Positions 40,635 to 47,989 of a stretch of DNA of 64,000 nt are shown in pieces. Within the stretch, counting starts at the first letter, position 1; every line of letters begins with the position of its first letter. The position numbers were made by a program, and so were the translations under genes. This DNA comes from CAWJMD01 sp963700925 (GTDB taxonomy: Bacteria; Actinomycetota; Actinomycetes; Actinomycetales; CAWJMD01). The notes below the pieces were generated by a model. That model was not told where the DNA came from. It made no database searches and worked only from the letters and a program-made list of their open reading frames with translations. The stretch covers positions 3,534,001-3,598,000 of the forward strand of contig OY969553.1 in the NCBI GenBank assembly GCA_963700925.1, written 5' to 3'.

Positions 40635-41851
40635 CCCAGGAGTACCCACCACAGCAGCCCTGGCAGCAGCCTCAGCAGGGGCCTCCGCAACAGCCTCAAC
40701 CTCAACAGCCTCAACAGCAACCGTGGATGCCGCAGCCGTCGATGCCCCCGCAGTCGATGCCCCCGCAGTCGATGCCCCAGCCATACGCAGGGCAGCAGGC
40801 CGTTCCGCAGCCGTACCCCGCGTGGGGTGCCAAGCCCGCCAGGCCCGACCTTCCTCGCGCCTACCCACAGCTGCTGCGCGGCCCGAAACACGCGTGGTGG
40901 CGGCCGCTCGTGAGTCTCGGGGTGATGCTCGGCTTCGTCATCGTGCTGTTCGTCGTGCTGGTCGTCGTCAGCCTGGTGGCCTTCGCAGTGCTCGGGGCCT
41001 CGCTGGACGAGCTCGAGACCACCGAGGCGATGATGCGGGAGTGGGGCGACGAGCCCCTGTTCCTGCTCTTCAACAACCTGTTCCTCGCTGCGTTCATCCC
41101 GCTGTCGACGCTGACGGTGTGGATCGCTCACGGATGGCGTCCGCGGTGGGTCACATCCGTCGTGGGTGGAATGCGTTGGAAGTGGCTGGTCGTCACCTCG
41201 GCCGTCGCGCTCGCGGTCCAGGTCGTCGCCATGCTCGTGCTGTACGCGATCGACGGGTTCCCCTCCGGCGTGGGCACCAACGTCGTGTGGCTCCTCGTCG
41301 TCGTCTTCCTCACGACTCCGCTTCAGGCCGCGGGGGAGGAGTACTTCTTCCGAGGATGGCTCACTCAGAGCATCGGCTCGTGGATCCCCGCGGCTCTCGT
41401 ATCGGCGCTCGTGACAGCGGCGCTCGCGAGCACCCTGTTCGCGATGGCCCACGGCAGCCAGAACGTGTGGCTCTTCCTCGACCGGTTCGCGTTCGGCGTC
41501 CTCGCCTCGTACCTGACGTGGCGGACGGGGGGCCTCGAGGCGGCGATCGGCACGCACACCGTGAACAACGTCGTGGTGTTCGTGCCGACCATCCTCACGG
41601 GCGGAATGGCTTCCGTGCTCGAGGCGACGGCGATCCCCGGCTGGATGGTCGGCGCAGACATCGCCGCGATGGTGGTCATCGGGCTCCTCGTCGTGGTGCT
41701 GGCACGTCGGATGGGCATTGAGCGTGAGTACGTTCCGGCGACGACCCCTTCCGCAGGAGCCTCACCACCGCCCGGTTGGCCGCCAGGGCCGCTCCCAGCG
41801 CCCGATCAGCCCGGCGGGCCGCTTTTGGCCCCGCCCCGTCCGCTCGGGTAG
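40631..41851 (+). CDS. CPBP-family intramembrane metalloprotease
   Basis: 406 residues from the ATG at 40631 overlapping the previous stop. The first ~75 residues are a Pro/Gln-rich cytoplasmic tail (PPQQPWQQPQQGPPQQPQPQ and repeated MPPQS). About eight membrane segments follow. CPBP motif 1 is QAAGEEYFFRGWLTQSI, motif 2 LFAMAHGSQNVW with the conserved His, and motif 3 ETHTVNN-like (GTHTVNNVVVF). The catalytic Glu/Arg/His set is therefore complete, unlike in its upstream partner. The substrate is unknown; the family is related to Rce1 prenyl proteases and bacteriocin-immunity proteins. Confidence 0.87.
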   Translation: MTQEYPPQQPWQQPQQGPPQQPQPQQPQQQPWMPQPSMPPQSMPPQSMPQPYAGQQAVPQPYPAWGAKPARPDLPRAYPQLLRGPKHAWWRPLVSLGVMLGFVIVLFVVLVVVSLVAFAVLGASLDELETTEAMMREWGDEPLFLLFNNLFLAAFIPLSTLTVWIAHGWRPRWVTSVVGGMRWKWLVVTSAVALAVQVVAMLVLYAIDGFPSGVGTNVVWLLVVVFLTTPLQAAGEEYFFRGWLTQSIGSWIPAALVSALVTAALASTLFAMAHGSQNVWLFLDRFAFGVLASYLTWRTGGLEAAIGTHTVNNVVVFVPTILTGGMASVLEATAIPGWMVGADIAAMVVIGLLVVVLARRMGIEREYVPATTPSAGASPPPGWPPGPLPAPDQPGGPLLAPPRPLG

Positions 41852-41913
41852 CATCGCCCCTCGGTACGACGCCGCGGTCGCGCTCGATCCGCAGCACCGG
41901 CGTTATACCCCCT

Positions 41914-41985
41914 TGGGGTATGGTGTAATTGGCAGCACGACTGATTCTGGTTCAGTTAGTCTAGGTTCGAGTCCTGGTACCCCAG
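41914..41985 (+). tRNA. tRNA-Gln (anticodon CTG)
   Basis: The 72-base cloverleaf has acceptor TGGGGTA/TACCCCA, D-stem GTG/CAC, anticodon stem ACTGA/TCAGT with loop TTCTGGT (anticodon CTG), and a T-arm with GGTTCGAGTCC. G is the discriminator and CCA is not encoded. The U1-A72 pair is the known recognition element for GatCAB amidation of Glu-tRNA(Gln), consistent with gatAB in this window. Confidence 0.95.
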
Positions 41986-42052
41986 CGCGATTGGTCCCCT
42001 GGCCGCAGAAGCGGCTACAGTTCCAAGCGCTTCCGGCCCAGCCGGAACGAAC

Positions 42053-42125
42053 GGCCCCGTTGTGTAGCGGCCTAGCACGCCGCCCTCTCAAGGCGGTAGC
42101 GCGGGTTCGAATCCCGTCGGGGCTA
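42053..42125 (+). tRNA. tRNA-Glu (anticodon CTC)
   Basis: The 73-base cloverleaf has acceptor GGCCCCG/CGGGGCT (G1-U72 wobble), anticodon stem CCGCC/GGCGG with loop CTCTCAA (anticodon CTC), T-arm CGGGTTCGAATCCCG and A discriminator. It lies 67 bases after tRNA-Gln. The spacer holds two hairpins (42002-42015 and 42031-42047), probably for processing of a joint transcript. Confidence 0.96.
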
Positions 42126-42133
42126 CGTCTCTG

Positions 42134-42168
42134 AAGCGCCCGGTCACCCTCGAGGTGGCCGGGCGCTT
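42134..42168. terminator. Strong hairpin terminator after tRNA-Glu
   Basis: AAGCGCCCGG (42134-42143) pairs with CCGGGCGCTT (42159-42168), with an inner CACC/GGTG stem. It ends the tRNA transcript nine bases after tRNA-Glu. The last codons and stop of the convergent merR gene lie within the hairpin. Confidence 0.8.
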
Positions 42169-42812
42169 TGGCGTCCGGAGCTCTTGTCGTCTGCGCTCGC
42201 TTCCACGGTGCCGGCAAAGCGTTGGGCGGACGCTGACTGCTGCGCCAGCCGCCGCATCGCCAACAGCACAGGCTCGTACAGGACCGTGCCCGTGACCGCG
42301 TAGGCGACCGCATCCTCCCGGGAGCCGGTGGGCACGTTGTCGACGTCGACCTGGGCCGCCAGCTCGGCCGCCTGCCCGTAGGCGGCGACGCGCTCGGGAC
42401 TGATCGCGAGACCGACGTCGGCGGCGGCCCGCAGTGCCCCGGCAAGCTGCCTGAAGGCGGTGGACTCCTCGTGCACCGTCCAACCGCGGGCCGCCACCAC
42501 CTCGCGGGCCGGCTGCAGGTCGAGGCCTTCGTCGGGGTCCACGGCCGGCGGCAGCGCCTGCTGGGCGGCACCGAGTGCGTCGTGCAACGTCGGGGCATCG
42601 AGGCACTCGAGCACCTGGCGGCACGCCGCGACACTCAGCCCGGCGACGTCGATCAGCGCCCGCACGAGGCGCAGGCGCGCGACATGCTGCTCGCCGTAGC
42701 GGGCCTGGGTCGCGGACGTCCGCTCGCCCGGGAACAGCAGTCCCACCCGCAGGTAGAACTTGATCGTGGCCACCGACACACCGGTGGCCTCCGACAGCGC
42801 CGAGATCTTCAC
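42144..42812 (-). CDS. MerR-family transcriptional regulator
   Basis: 222 residues from the GTG at 42812, with a perfect AAGGAGG nine bases upstream. The MerR helix-turn-helix is KISALSEATGVSVATIKFYLRVGLLFPGE, followed by TQARYGEQHVARLRLVRALIDVAGLSVAACRQVLECL. The C-terminal ~120 residues are helical and lack metal-binding cysteines, so a small-molecule or redox effector is likely. It is divergent from the DUF4188 gene, across a highly symmetric operator. The end of the gene overlaps the tRNA terminator. Confidence 0.89.
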   Translation of the reverse strand: MKISALSEATGVSVATIKFYLRVGLLFPGERTSATQARYGEQHVARLRLVRALIDVAGLSVAACRQVLECLDAPTLHDALGAAQQALPPAVDPDEGLDLQPAREVVAARGWTVHEESTAFRQLAGALRAAADVGLAISPERVAAYGQAAELAAQVDVDNVPTGSREDAVAYAVTGTVLYEPVLLAMRRLAQQSASAQRFAGTVEASADDKSSGRQSARPPRG

Positions 42813-42824
42813 CGCGATACCTCC

Positions 42825-42874
42825 TTGACATTGGACAGTAACACTACCCAATATTGGAGCGTTGCACTATCCAA
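42825..42874 (+). promoter_or_regulatory. MerR operator and promoter of the DUF4188 gene
   Basis: TTGGACAGT (42831-42839) and ACTATCCAA (42866-42874) are arms of an inverted repeat with one mismatch. Its centre coincides exactly with the perfect palindrome CCAATATTGG (42848-42857). TTGACA (42825-42830), a 19-base spacer and AATATT (42850-42855) form a long-spacer promoter of the kind that MerR proteins activate by untwisting DNA. Confidence 0.62.
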
Positions 42875-42905
42875 GTGTGGAACGGCCGACTGGTGAGGTG
42901 GCGCA

Positions 42906-43388
42906 GTGGCAAAGATCGAGACGGGCAGGATGACCGACGGGCACGAGGGTCCGCTCGTCGTGTTCCTGATCGGGATGAGAGTGAACAGCTGGTGGCGGGT
43001 CCGTACGTGGTGGCCGGTGTTCACCGCGATGCCGCCGATGATCCGCGAGCTGTCGAAGGAGCGCGAGCGCGGTCTGCTCGGCTACCAGTCGCTGCTGGGA
43101 CGGCACGGTCCGGTGCACGTGCAGTACTGGCGGAGCGTCGACGAGCTCCTGGCCTACGCGCGCGACACTGGGGCCGCTCACCGGCCGGCGTGGCGGGCCT
43201 ACAACGAGCGTGCACGAGCAGCGGCAGGAGTCGTCGGAGTCTGGCACGAGACGTACCAGGTCGACGCTGGCGCGCATGAGTCGATCTACGTCGGCATGCC
43301 CCGCATGGGTCTGGCCGCGGTGAGCTCGCTGGTGCCGGTGGCCCGTCGCGGTGACAGCGCGGGACGGCGACTGGGGAGAGCAGCCTGA
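42906..43388 (+). CDS. DUF4188 (monooxygenase-like) protein
   Basis: 160 residues from a GTG at 42906. The DUF4188 pattern is seen in VVFLIGMRVNSWWRVRTWWPVFTAMPPMIREL, GLLGYQSLLGRHGPVHVQYWRSVDELLAYARD, HRPAWRAYNERA and VGVWHETYQVDAGAHESIYVGMPRMGLA. Relatives are annotated as monooxygenase family proteins with a dimeric alpha-beta barrel fold and a possible haem or quinone ligand; the reaction is unknown. The stop overlaps the ATG of the next gene (TGATG). The MerR gene is divergent and probably activates both. Confidence 0.83.
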   Translation: MAKIETGRMTDGHEGPLVVFLIGMRVNSWWRVRTWWPVFTAMPPMIRELSKERERGLLGYQSLLGRHGPVHVQYWRSVDELLAYARDTGAAHRPAWRAYNERARAAAGVVGVWHETYQVDAGAHESIYVGMPRMGLAAVSSLVPVARRGDSAGRRLGRAA

Positions 43389-43843
43389 TGCTGGTGAGCT
43401 TGCCGGGAAACGTGATGTCCGCGAGTGCGGCGTCCGCCGACACGATGTCGGGCGGCGCACAGCGGACGGCGGGAATCCTGCTGCTGACGCTCGTCGCCGT
43501 CGAGTACGGAGGAACCTTTTTGCTCAAGGTGAGTCGCGGTGAGGCGCCCGCGTCCGACCTGCAGAAGTCGTTCTTCCGTGCCGGCCACGCGCATGCCGGC
43601 GTGCTCGTAGTGCTGGCCCTGGTGTGCCAGCTCCTGCTTGACCCGAGCGGCCTGACCGGGCTCGCGCGCTCGGTCGCAGGGTCGGGTGTGGCACTCGCGG
43701 CGATCCTGATGCCGGCGGGCTTCTTCCTGTCGGTCACGGGGCGCGACGTCGAGCGGCCGAACCGGTTGATCGCCCTGGTGTGGGTCGGCGCCGTGTCCCT
43801 CGCCGCCGGAGTCGTGACACTGGGAGTCGGGCTGCTCCTCTGA
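43388..43843 (+). CDS. Small four-helix membrane protein
   Basis: 151 residues from the ATG at 43388, or ~142 from the ATG at 43415. About four membrane segments are visible: TAGILLLTLVAVEYGGTFLL, HAGVLVVLALVCQLLLD, GVALAAILMPAGFFLSV and LIALVWVGAVSLAAGVVTLGVGLLL. The FFRAGHAHAGVL stretch resembles membrane proteins of unknown function found in actinobacteria and could bind a metal or haem through its histidines. It is translationally coupled to the DUF4188 gene, so the pair probably works together under the MerR regulator. Confidence 0.77.
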   Translation: MLVSLPGNVMSASAASADTMSGGAQRTAGILLLTLVAVEYGGTFLLKVSRGEAPASDLQKSFFRAGHAHAGVLVVLALVCQLLLDPSGLTGLARSVAGSGVALAAILMPAGFFLSVTGRDVERPNRLIALVWVGAVSLAAGVVTLGVGLLL

Positions 43844-43847
43844 ACCA

Positions 43848-43899
43848 CCTTGGCCGACCGTTGGCAGACCGTTGGCAGACCGTTGGCAGACCCTTGGCC
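43848..43899. repeat. 11-bp tandem repeat GACCGTTGGCA
   Basis: Three perfect copies (43856-43888) are flanked by a degenerate copy GACCCTTGGCC (43889-43899) and a partial copy (43848-43855). The array fills most of the 66-base gap between the membrane-protein gene and the convergent IclR gene. Copy number is likely to vary among strains. Confidence 0.85.
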
Positions 43900-43909
43900 G
43901 ACACGCGCT

Positions 43910-44626
43910 TCAGCTGGCGCGGCGAAGGACCTCGGTGAGCCGGTTGGCCGCCTGCGAGACCGAGACGGCATGAAGGCGGCCGGGCTGACGTGTGAGGCGC
44001 TGCAGCGGGCCCGAGACCGACACCGCCGCGACCACCCGGCCGGACGGGCCGCGGACGGGCGCGGAGACGGACGCGACACCGGGCTCGCGCTCACCGACGC
44101 TCTGGGCCCACCCGCGGCGGCGCACCCCCGACAGCACGGTGGCGGTGAACCGAGCGCCCTGCAGCCCGCGGTGCAGTCGGTCGGGCTCCTCCCAGGCGAG
44201 CAGGATCTGTGCGGCCGAGCCGGCCAGCATCGTGAGGGTCGACCCGACCGGGATCGAGTCGCGCAGACCGACGGGACGCTCGGCCGCCGCCACGCAGATG
44301 CGCGCGTTGCCCTGCCGCCGGTAGAGCTGAGCGCTCTCGCCGGTCAGGTCGCGCAGCTGGACGAGAACCGGTCCGGCCGCCGCGAGCAGCCGGTCCTCAC
44401 CGGCCGCCGACGCGAGCTCGGCCAGCCGCGGACCGAGCACGAACCGACCCTGCATGTCGCGCGCGACCAGCCGGTGGTGCTCGAGTGCGACGGCGAGACG
44501 GTGTGCTGTCGGACGGGCCAGGCCGGTGGCCTGAACGAGCTGAGCCAGGGTCGCCGGCCCTGCCTCGAGGGCGGAAAGCACCACAGCGGCCTTGTCGAGG
44601 ACGCCGACTCCGCTAGACTTGTCCAT
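43910..44626 (-). CDS. IclR-family regulator of leucine biosynthesis (NdgR/LtbR type)
   Basis: 238 residues from the ATG at 44626. The N-terminal winged helix (VGVLDKAAVVLSALEAGPATLAQLVQATGLARPTAHRLAVALEHHRLV) precedes the IclR effector domain (GESAQLYRRQGNARICVAAAERPVGLRDSIPVGS, LLAWEEP, VGEREPGVASVSAPVRGPSGRVVAAVSVSGP). It is divergent from leuCD with a 99-base shared promoter. This arrangement is conserved for NdgR in Streptomyces and LtbR in Corynebacterium, which control leuCD and other amino-acid genes. Assignment rests on family and position. No ribosome site is evident, so translation may be leaderless. Confidence 0.88.
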   Translation of the reverse strand: MDKSSGVGVLDKAAVVLSALEAGPATLAQLVQATGLARPTAHRLAVALEHHRLVARDMQGRFVLGPRLAELASAAGEDRLLAAAGPVLVQLRDLTGESAQLYRRQGNARICVAAAERPVGLRDSIPVGSTLTMLAGSAAQILLAWEEPDRLHRGLQGARFTATVLSGVRRRGWAQSVGEREPGVASVSAPVRGPSGRVVAAVSVSGPLQRLTRQPGRLHAVSVSQAANRLTEVLRRAS

Positions 44627-44725
44627 GCACCGATACTGCCGTCTTATCACGTGAGACGCAAGCAGGTCGGCCAGCACGGATCACGGCGGATTCGACCGCC
44701 GGGTGACGACGGGAGAGTCGACGCG

Positions 44726-46168
44726 ATGACGCGCACGCTGGCAGAGAAGGTCTGGGACGCACACCGGGTACGCCGGGGCGGCTCCGGGGAACCGGACCTG
44801 CTGTACATCGACCTGCACCTCGTGCACGAGGTCACCAGTCCGCAGGCCTTCGAAGGGCTTCGGCTGGCCGGACGTGCGGTCCGTCGTCCCGATCTCACGA
44901 TCGCGACCGAGGACCACAACACCCCCACGCAGAACATCCACCTGCCGATCGCCGACCTCACCAGCCGAACCCAGGTCGACACGCTGCGCTCCAACTGCAA
45001 GGAGTTCGGCGTCCGGCTGCACTCCCTCGGCGACATCGAGCAGGGCATCGTCCACGTCGTGGGTCCGCAGCTCGGGCTGACCCAGCCAGGAATGACTGTG
45101 GTCTGCGGCGACTCGCACACGTCCACGCACGGCGCCTTCGGTGCCCTCGCGTTCGGCATCGGCACGTCCGAGGTCGAGCACGTGCTGGCGACGCAAACCC
45201 TTCCGCTGCAGCCGTTCAAGACGATGGCGGTGACCGTCGACGGCACGCTGCGCGAGGGAGTCGGCGCCAAGGACGTGATCCTGGCCGTGATCGCACAGAT
45301 CGGCACGGGCGGTGGCCAGGGCTACGTGCTCGAGTACCGCGGCGACGCCATCCGCAAGCTCTCGATGGAGGCCCGGATGACGATCTGCAACATGTCGATC
45401 GAGGCCGGCGCACGGGCGGGCATGATCGCGCCCGACCAGACCACCTTCGACTACCTCGCGGGCCGACCGCATGCGCCGCGTGGGAAGGACTGGGACGACG
45501 CCGTCGCGGCCTGGCGCGAGCTGCGCAGCGACGTCGGCGCGACCTTCGACCGCGAGATCCGGCTGGACGCCGATGAACTCGAGCCTTTCGTCACCTGGGG
45601 CACCAACCCGGGCCAGGGACTTCCGCTCTCCGGGAAGGTCCCCGACCCTTCGGACATCGGGGACGAGGACGCCAAGCAGGCGGCCATCCGCGCACTCGCG
45701 TACATGGATCTCACCCCGGGAACCGTCCTCAAGGACATCGCCGTGGACACCGTGTTCATCGGCTCGTGTACCAACGGCCGCATCGAGGATCTCCGCGCCG
45801 CGGCACAGGTCGTCAAGGGCCGGCACAAGGCCGAGTCGCTCCGCGTGCTGGTCGTGCCAGGGTCGGCACGCGTTCGGCTGCAAGCCGAGTCGGAAGGGCT
45901 GGATCGGGTCTTCACCGACTTCGGTGCCGAGTGGCGCAATGCGGGCTGCTCCATGTGCCTCGGTATGAACCCCGACCAGCTGGCTCCCGGGGAGCGCAGT
46001 GCCTCGACCTCGAACCGCAACTTCGAAGGCCGCCAGGGCAAGGGCGGGCGAACGCATCTCGTGAGTCCCGTGGTGGCCGCGGCGACCGCGGTGCGCGGCA
46101 CGCTGTCGTCCCCGTCCGACCTCGAGCCGGCCGTGCCCACGCTGGCAGCCGGAACCCAAGGAGCCTGA
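44726..46168 (+). CDS. leuC: 3-isopropylmalate dehydratase large subunit
   Basis: 480 residues from the ATG at 44726 with GGGAGAG upstream; the longer open frame runs antisense through the IclR gene. Aconitase-family motifs: IDLHLVHEVTSPQAFEGLRLAGR, TEDHNTPTQN, VVCGDSHTSTHGAFGALAFGIGTSEVEHVLATQTL, and iron-sulphur ligands in FIGSCTNGRIEDL and NAGCSMCLGMNPDQL. It isomerises 2-isopropylmalate to 3-isopropylmalate with LeuD, and also serves citramalate in the cimA route. leuD follows three bases after the stop. Probably regulated by the divergent IclR protein. Confidence 0.97.
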   Translation: MTRTLAEKVWDAHRVRRGGSGEPDLLYIDLHLVHEVTSPQAFEGLRLAGRAVRRPDLTIATEDHNTPTQNIHLPIADLTSRTQVDTLRSNCKEFGVRLHSLGDIEQGIVHVVGPQLGLTQPGMTVVCGDSHTSTHGAFGALAFGIGTSEVEHVLATQTLPLQPFKTMAVTVDGTLREGVGAKDVILAVIAQIGTGGGQGYVLEYRGDAIRKLSMEARMTICNMSIEAGARAGMIAPDQTTFDYLAGRPHAPRGKDWDDAVAAWRELRSDVGATFDREIRLDADELEPFVTWGTNPGQGLPLSGKVPDPSDIGDEDAKQAAIRALAYMDLTPGTVLKDIAVDTVFIGSCTNGRIEDLRAAAQVVKGRHKAESLRVLVVPGSARVRLQAESEGLDRVFTDFGAEWRNAGCSMCLGMNPDQLAPGERSASTSNRNFEGRQGKGGRTHLVSPVVAAATAVRGTLSSPSDLEPAVPTLAAGTQGA

Positions 46169-46171
46169 GCC

Positions 46172-46768
46172 ATGGACAAGTTCACGACCCACACGGGCGT
46201 GGGTGTTCCGCTGCGACGTAGCAACGTCGACACCGACCAGATCATCCCGGCGGTGTACTTGAAGCGCGTCACCCGCACCGGCTTCGAGGACGCGCTGTTC
46301 GCGGCGTGGCGTGGCGACGAGTCGTTCGTTCTGAACCAGCCTGCCTACTCGTCAGGTTCGGTGCTGGTGGCCGGTCCTGACTTCGGCACCGGCTCGTCGC
46401 GCGAGCACGCGGTGTGGGCGCTGAACGACTACGGGTTCCGAGCAGTCCTGTCGTCGCGGTTCGGCGACATCTTCAAGGGCAACGCGGGAAAGCAGGGTCT
46501 GGTCGCAGGCCAGCTGTCGCAGGACGACATCGAGCTGATCTGGAAGGTGCTGGAGAACGCCCCAGGCACTGAGGTGACAGTCGATCTCGAGGCGATGCAG
46601 GTGCGCTGCGACGACATCGTGGCCGCGCTGCACGTCGACAGCTACACCCGCTGGCGGCTCATCGAGGGCCTCGACGACATCGGTTTGACCCTCCAGCACG
46701 CCGACGACGTAAAGAATTTCGAGCGGACGCGTCCGGCCTACCTGCCCAGCACTCTGCCTGCCCGCTGA
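46172..46768 (+). CDS. leuD: 3-isopropylmalate dehydratase small subunit
   Basis: 198 residues, family-typical. Motifs: GVPLRRSNVDTDQIIPAVYLKRVTRTGFEDALFAAWR, VAGPDFGTGSSREHAVWALNDYGFRAVLSSRFGDIFKGNAGKQGLV, and a LeuD tail with YTRWRLIEGLDDIGLTLQHADDV. It forms the swivelling domain partner of LeuC. It sits immediately after leuC and is surely co-transcribed. Confidence 0.97.
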   Translation: MDKFTTHTGVGVPLRRSNVDTDQIIPAVYLKRVTRTGFEDALFAAWRGDESFVLNQPAYSSGSVLVAGPDFGTGSSREHAVWALNDYGFRAVLSSRFGDIFKGNAGKQGLVAGQLSQDDIELIWKVLENAPGTEVTVDLEAMQVRCDDIVAALHVDSYTRWRLIEGLDDIGLTLQHADDVKNFERTRPAYLPSTLPAR

Positions 46769-47091
46769 GGCCGCGCGGGGGGCGGCGCCGGCAGGCGGGC
46801 GACTCGACACTCCTTCCGCATTCACACATCTGCGTTCGTCAAAGTCCTTGCAGCGCAAGGGGTTCTGCAGAGGCCGCCGGTATGCGCTCGTGGTGCGATC
46901 CTTCGTCCGAGCACCACGCGGACGGCCCGCCGAGGGGCTCGGAGGTCTATTCCGGGTGAGCGGTCTGCCCGGGATATCCCTTGCGCCACAGCGTGTCGCG
47001 CGCCAGATGTGGTGGACTCCGGTGCCTAGGAGGCCTACCGTCGTTCCGAGTCAGGCACCATGCCCGACACCGGCACTGGAGGGAATTTTCC
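46769..47091 (+). other. Intergenic region between leuD and hup
   Basis: This 323-base gap has no convincing ORF. It holds a hairpin CGTGGTGC/GCACCACG (46889-46896 / 46911-46918), which may end the leuCD transcript. The 3' part should carry the hup promoter; no clear -10/-35 pair was identified. GGAGGG at 47079-47084 is the hup ribosome site. Confidence 0.6.
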
Positions 47092-47778
47092 GTGAACAAG
47101 GGAGAGCTCGTAGAGGCCCTCGAGGCCAGGCTTGGCAGCAAGAAGCTGGCCAGCGACGCCGTAGAGGCAGTCATCGACACGATCGTGCGCGCCGTGTCGC
47201 GAGGTGAACGAGTGGCCATCAGTGGCTTTGGCACCTTCGAGCGCGCCGCTCGCGCCGCCCGTACCGGACGCAACCCGCGCACCGGCCAGACCGTGAAGAT
47301 CAAGAAGACCAAGGTGCCGAAGTTCAAGCCGGGCACCGCCTTCAAGGGTTACGTGGCGTCGCCGCGCACCCTGCCTGCAGCGGCCGCGGCCGCTGTCACC
47401 TCGCGGGTCTCGTCGGTCGGACGGGCGGCAGTCTCCGCCGCCGGCGCCACGAAGACGACTGCGAAGAAGGCGACGGCCAAGAAGGCCGCGACGAAGGCGC
47501 CTGCGAAGAAGGCCACGGCGAAGAAGGCGACAGCCAAGAAGGCGCCAGCGAAGAAGGCACCCGCCAAGAAGGCACCCGCCAAGAAGACCACCGCCACGCG
47601 CGCACCCGCCAAGAAGGCCGTCACCAAGACGGCTGCCAAGAAGGCTCCCGCGAAGAAGGCTCCCGCGAAGAAGGCACCCGCGAAGAAGGCCGCCACCAAG
47701 ACGGTTGCCAAGAAGGCACCCGCGAAGAAGGCACCGGCCAAGAAGGCTGCCAAGAAGGCACCCGCCAAGAAGGCCTGA
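47092..47778 (+). CDS. hup: HU-family DNA-binding protein with lysine/alanine-rich histone-H1-like tail
   Basis: 228 residues from the GTG at 47092 with GGAGGG upstream. The first ~90 residues are a canonical HU domain (NKGELVEALEARLGSKKLASDAVEAVIDTIVRAV, GERVAISGFGTFERAARAARTGRNPRTGQ, KVPKFKPGTAFKGYV). From about residue 119 the tail is built of repeated AKKA, PAKKA and TAKKA units, as in mycobacterial HupB/HLP. The tail should wrap or bridge DNA and may be acetylated. This is a nucleoid protein; in M. tuberculosis hupB is likewise next to leuCD. A strong hairpin follows. Confidence 0.96.
   Translation: MNKGELVEALEARLGSKKLASDAVEAVIDTIVRAVSRGERVAISGFGTFERAARAARTGRNPRTGQTVKIKKTKVPKFKPGTAFKGYVASPRTLPAAAAAAVTSRVSSVGRAAVSAAGATKTTAKKATAKKAATKAPAKKATAKKATAKKAPAKKAPAKKAPAKKTTATRAPAKKAVTKTAAKKAPAKKAPAKKAPAKKAATKTVAKKAPAKKAPAKKAAKKAPAKKA
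47458..47775 (+). repeat. Degenerate in-frame repeats encoding the AKKA/PAKKA tail of HU
   Basis: About 20 imperfect units of GC(C/G)AAGAAGGC-type sequence, mostly in 12- to 15-base steps, encode the basic tail. The near-identity of neighbouring units allows in-frame length change by slippage or recombination and makes the region prone to misassembly. Confidence 0.8.
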
Positions 47779-47795
47779 CCGACCAGCTCCACATT

Positions 47796-47835
47796 CCGTC
47801 ACGGGCCGGCTCCCACGGGGGCCGGCCCGTGACGG
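47796..47835 (+). terminator. 15-bp perfect hairpin downstream of hup
   Basis: CCGTCACGGGCCGGC (47796-47810) and GCCGGCCCGTGACGG (47821-47835) form a perfect 15-bp stem with a 10-base loop 17 bases after the hup stop. No T run follows, so it may stop transcription by structure alone or protect the hup mRNA 3' end. Confidence 0.7.
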
Positions 47836-47989
47836 CGTTCACAGTCCTGCCGCCTCGAGTGGTGCCCAGTTGGGCCGATCGGCAGCTGTGGTCCACCATG
47901 GGGGTGCCCCTCGAGGGCGGACGCGGCGCGGCCGGACTGCGTGGCGCCGGGGAGTCCATCCGTTTCCCAGTCGTCAGCGAGAGAGACAC

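Noticed and set aside
43856..43888. CRISPR-like array
   Set aside because: Units are only 11 bp and directly abutting, without spacers, and no cas genes are present.
44625..44654. Short ORF MHRYCRLIT upstream of leuC as an attenuation leader
   Set aside because: It overlaps the IclR start on the other strand, has a single Leu codon, no ribosome site and no terminator hairpin before leuC.
47035..47802. Minus-strand ORFs rich in Leu/Gly or Ala/Phe across hup
   Set aside because: They are antisense shadows of the AKKA repeats; no family motif or ribosome site.
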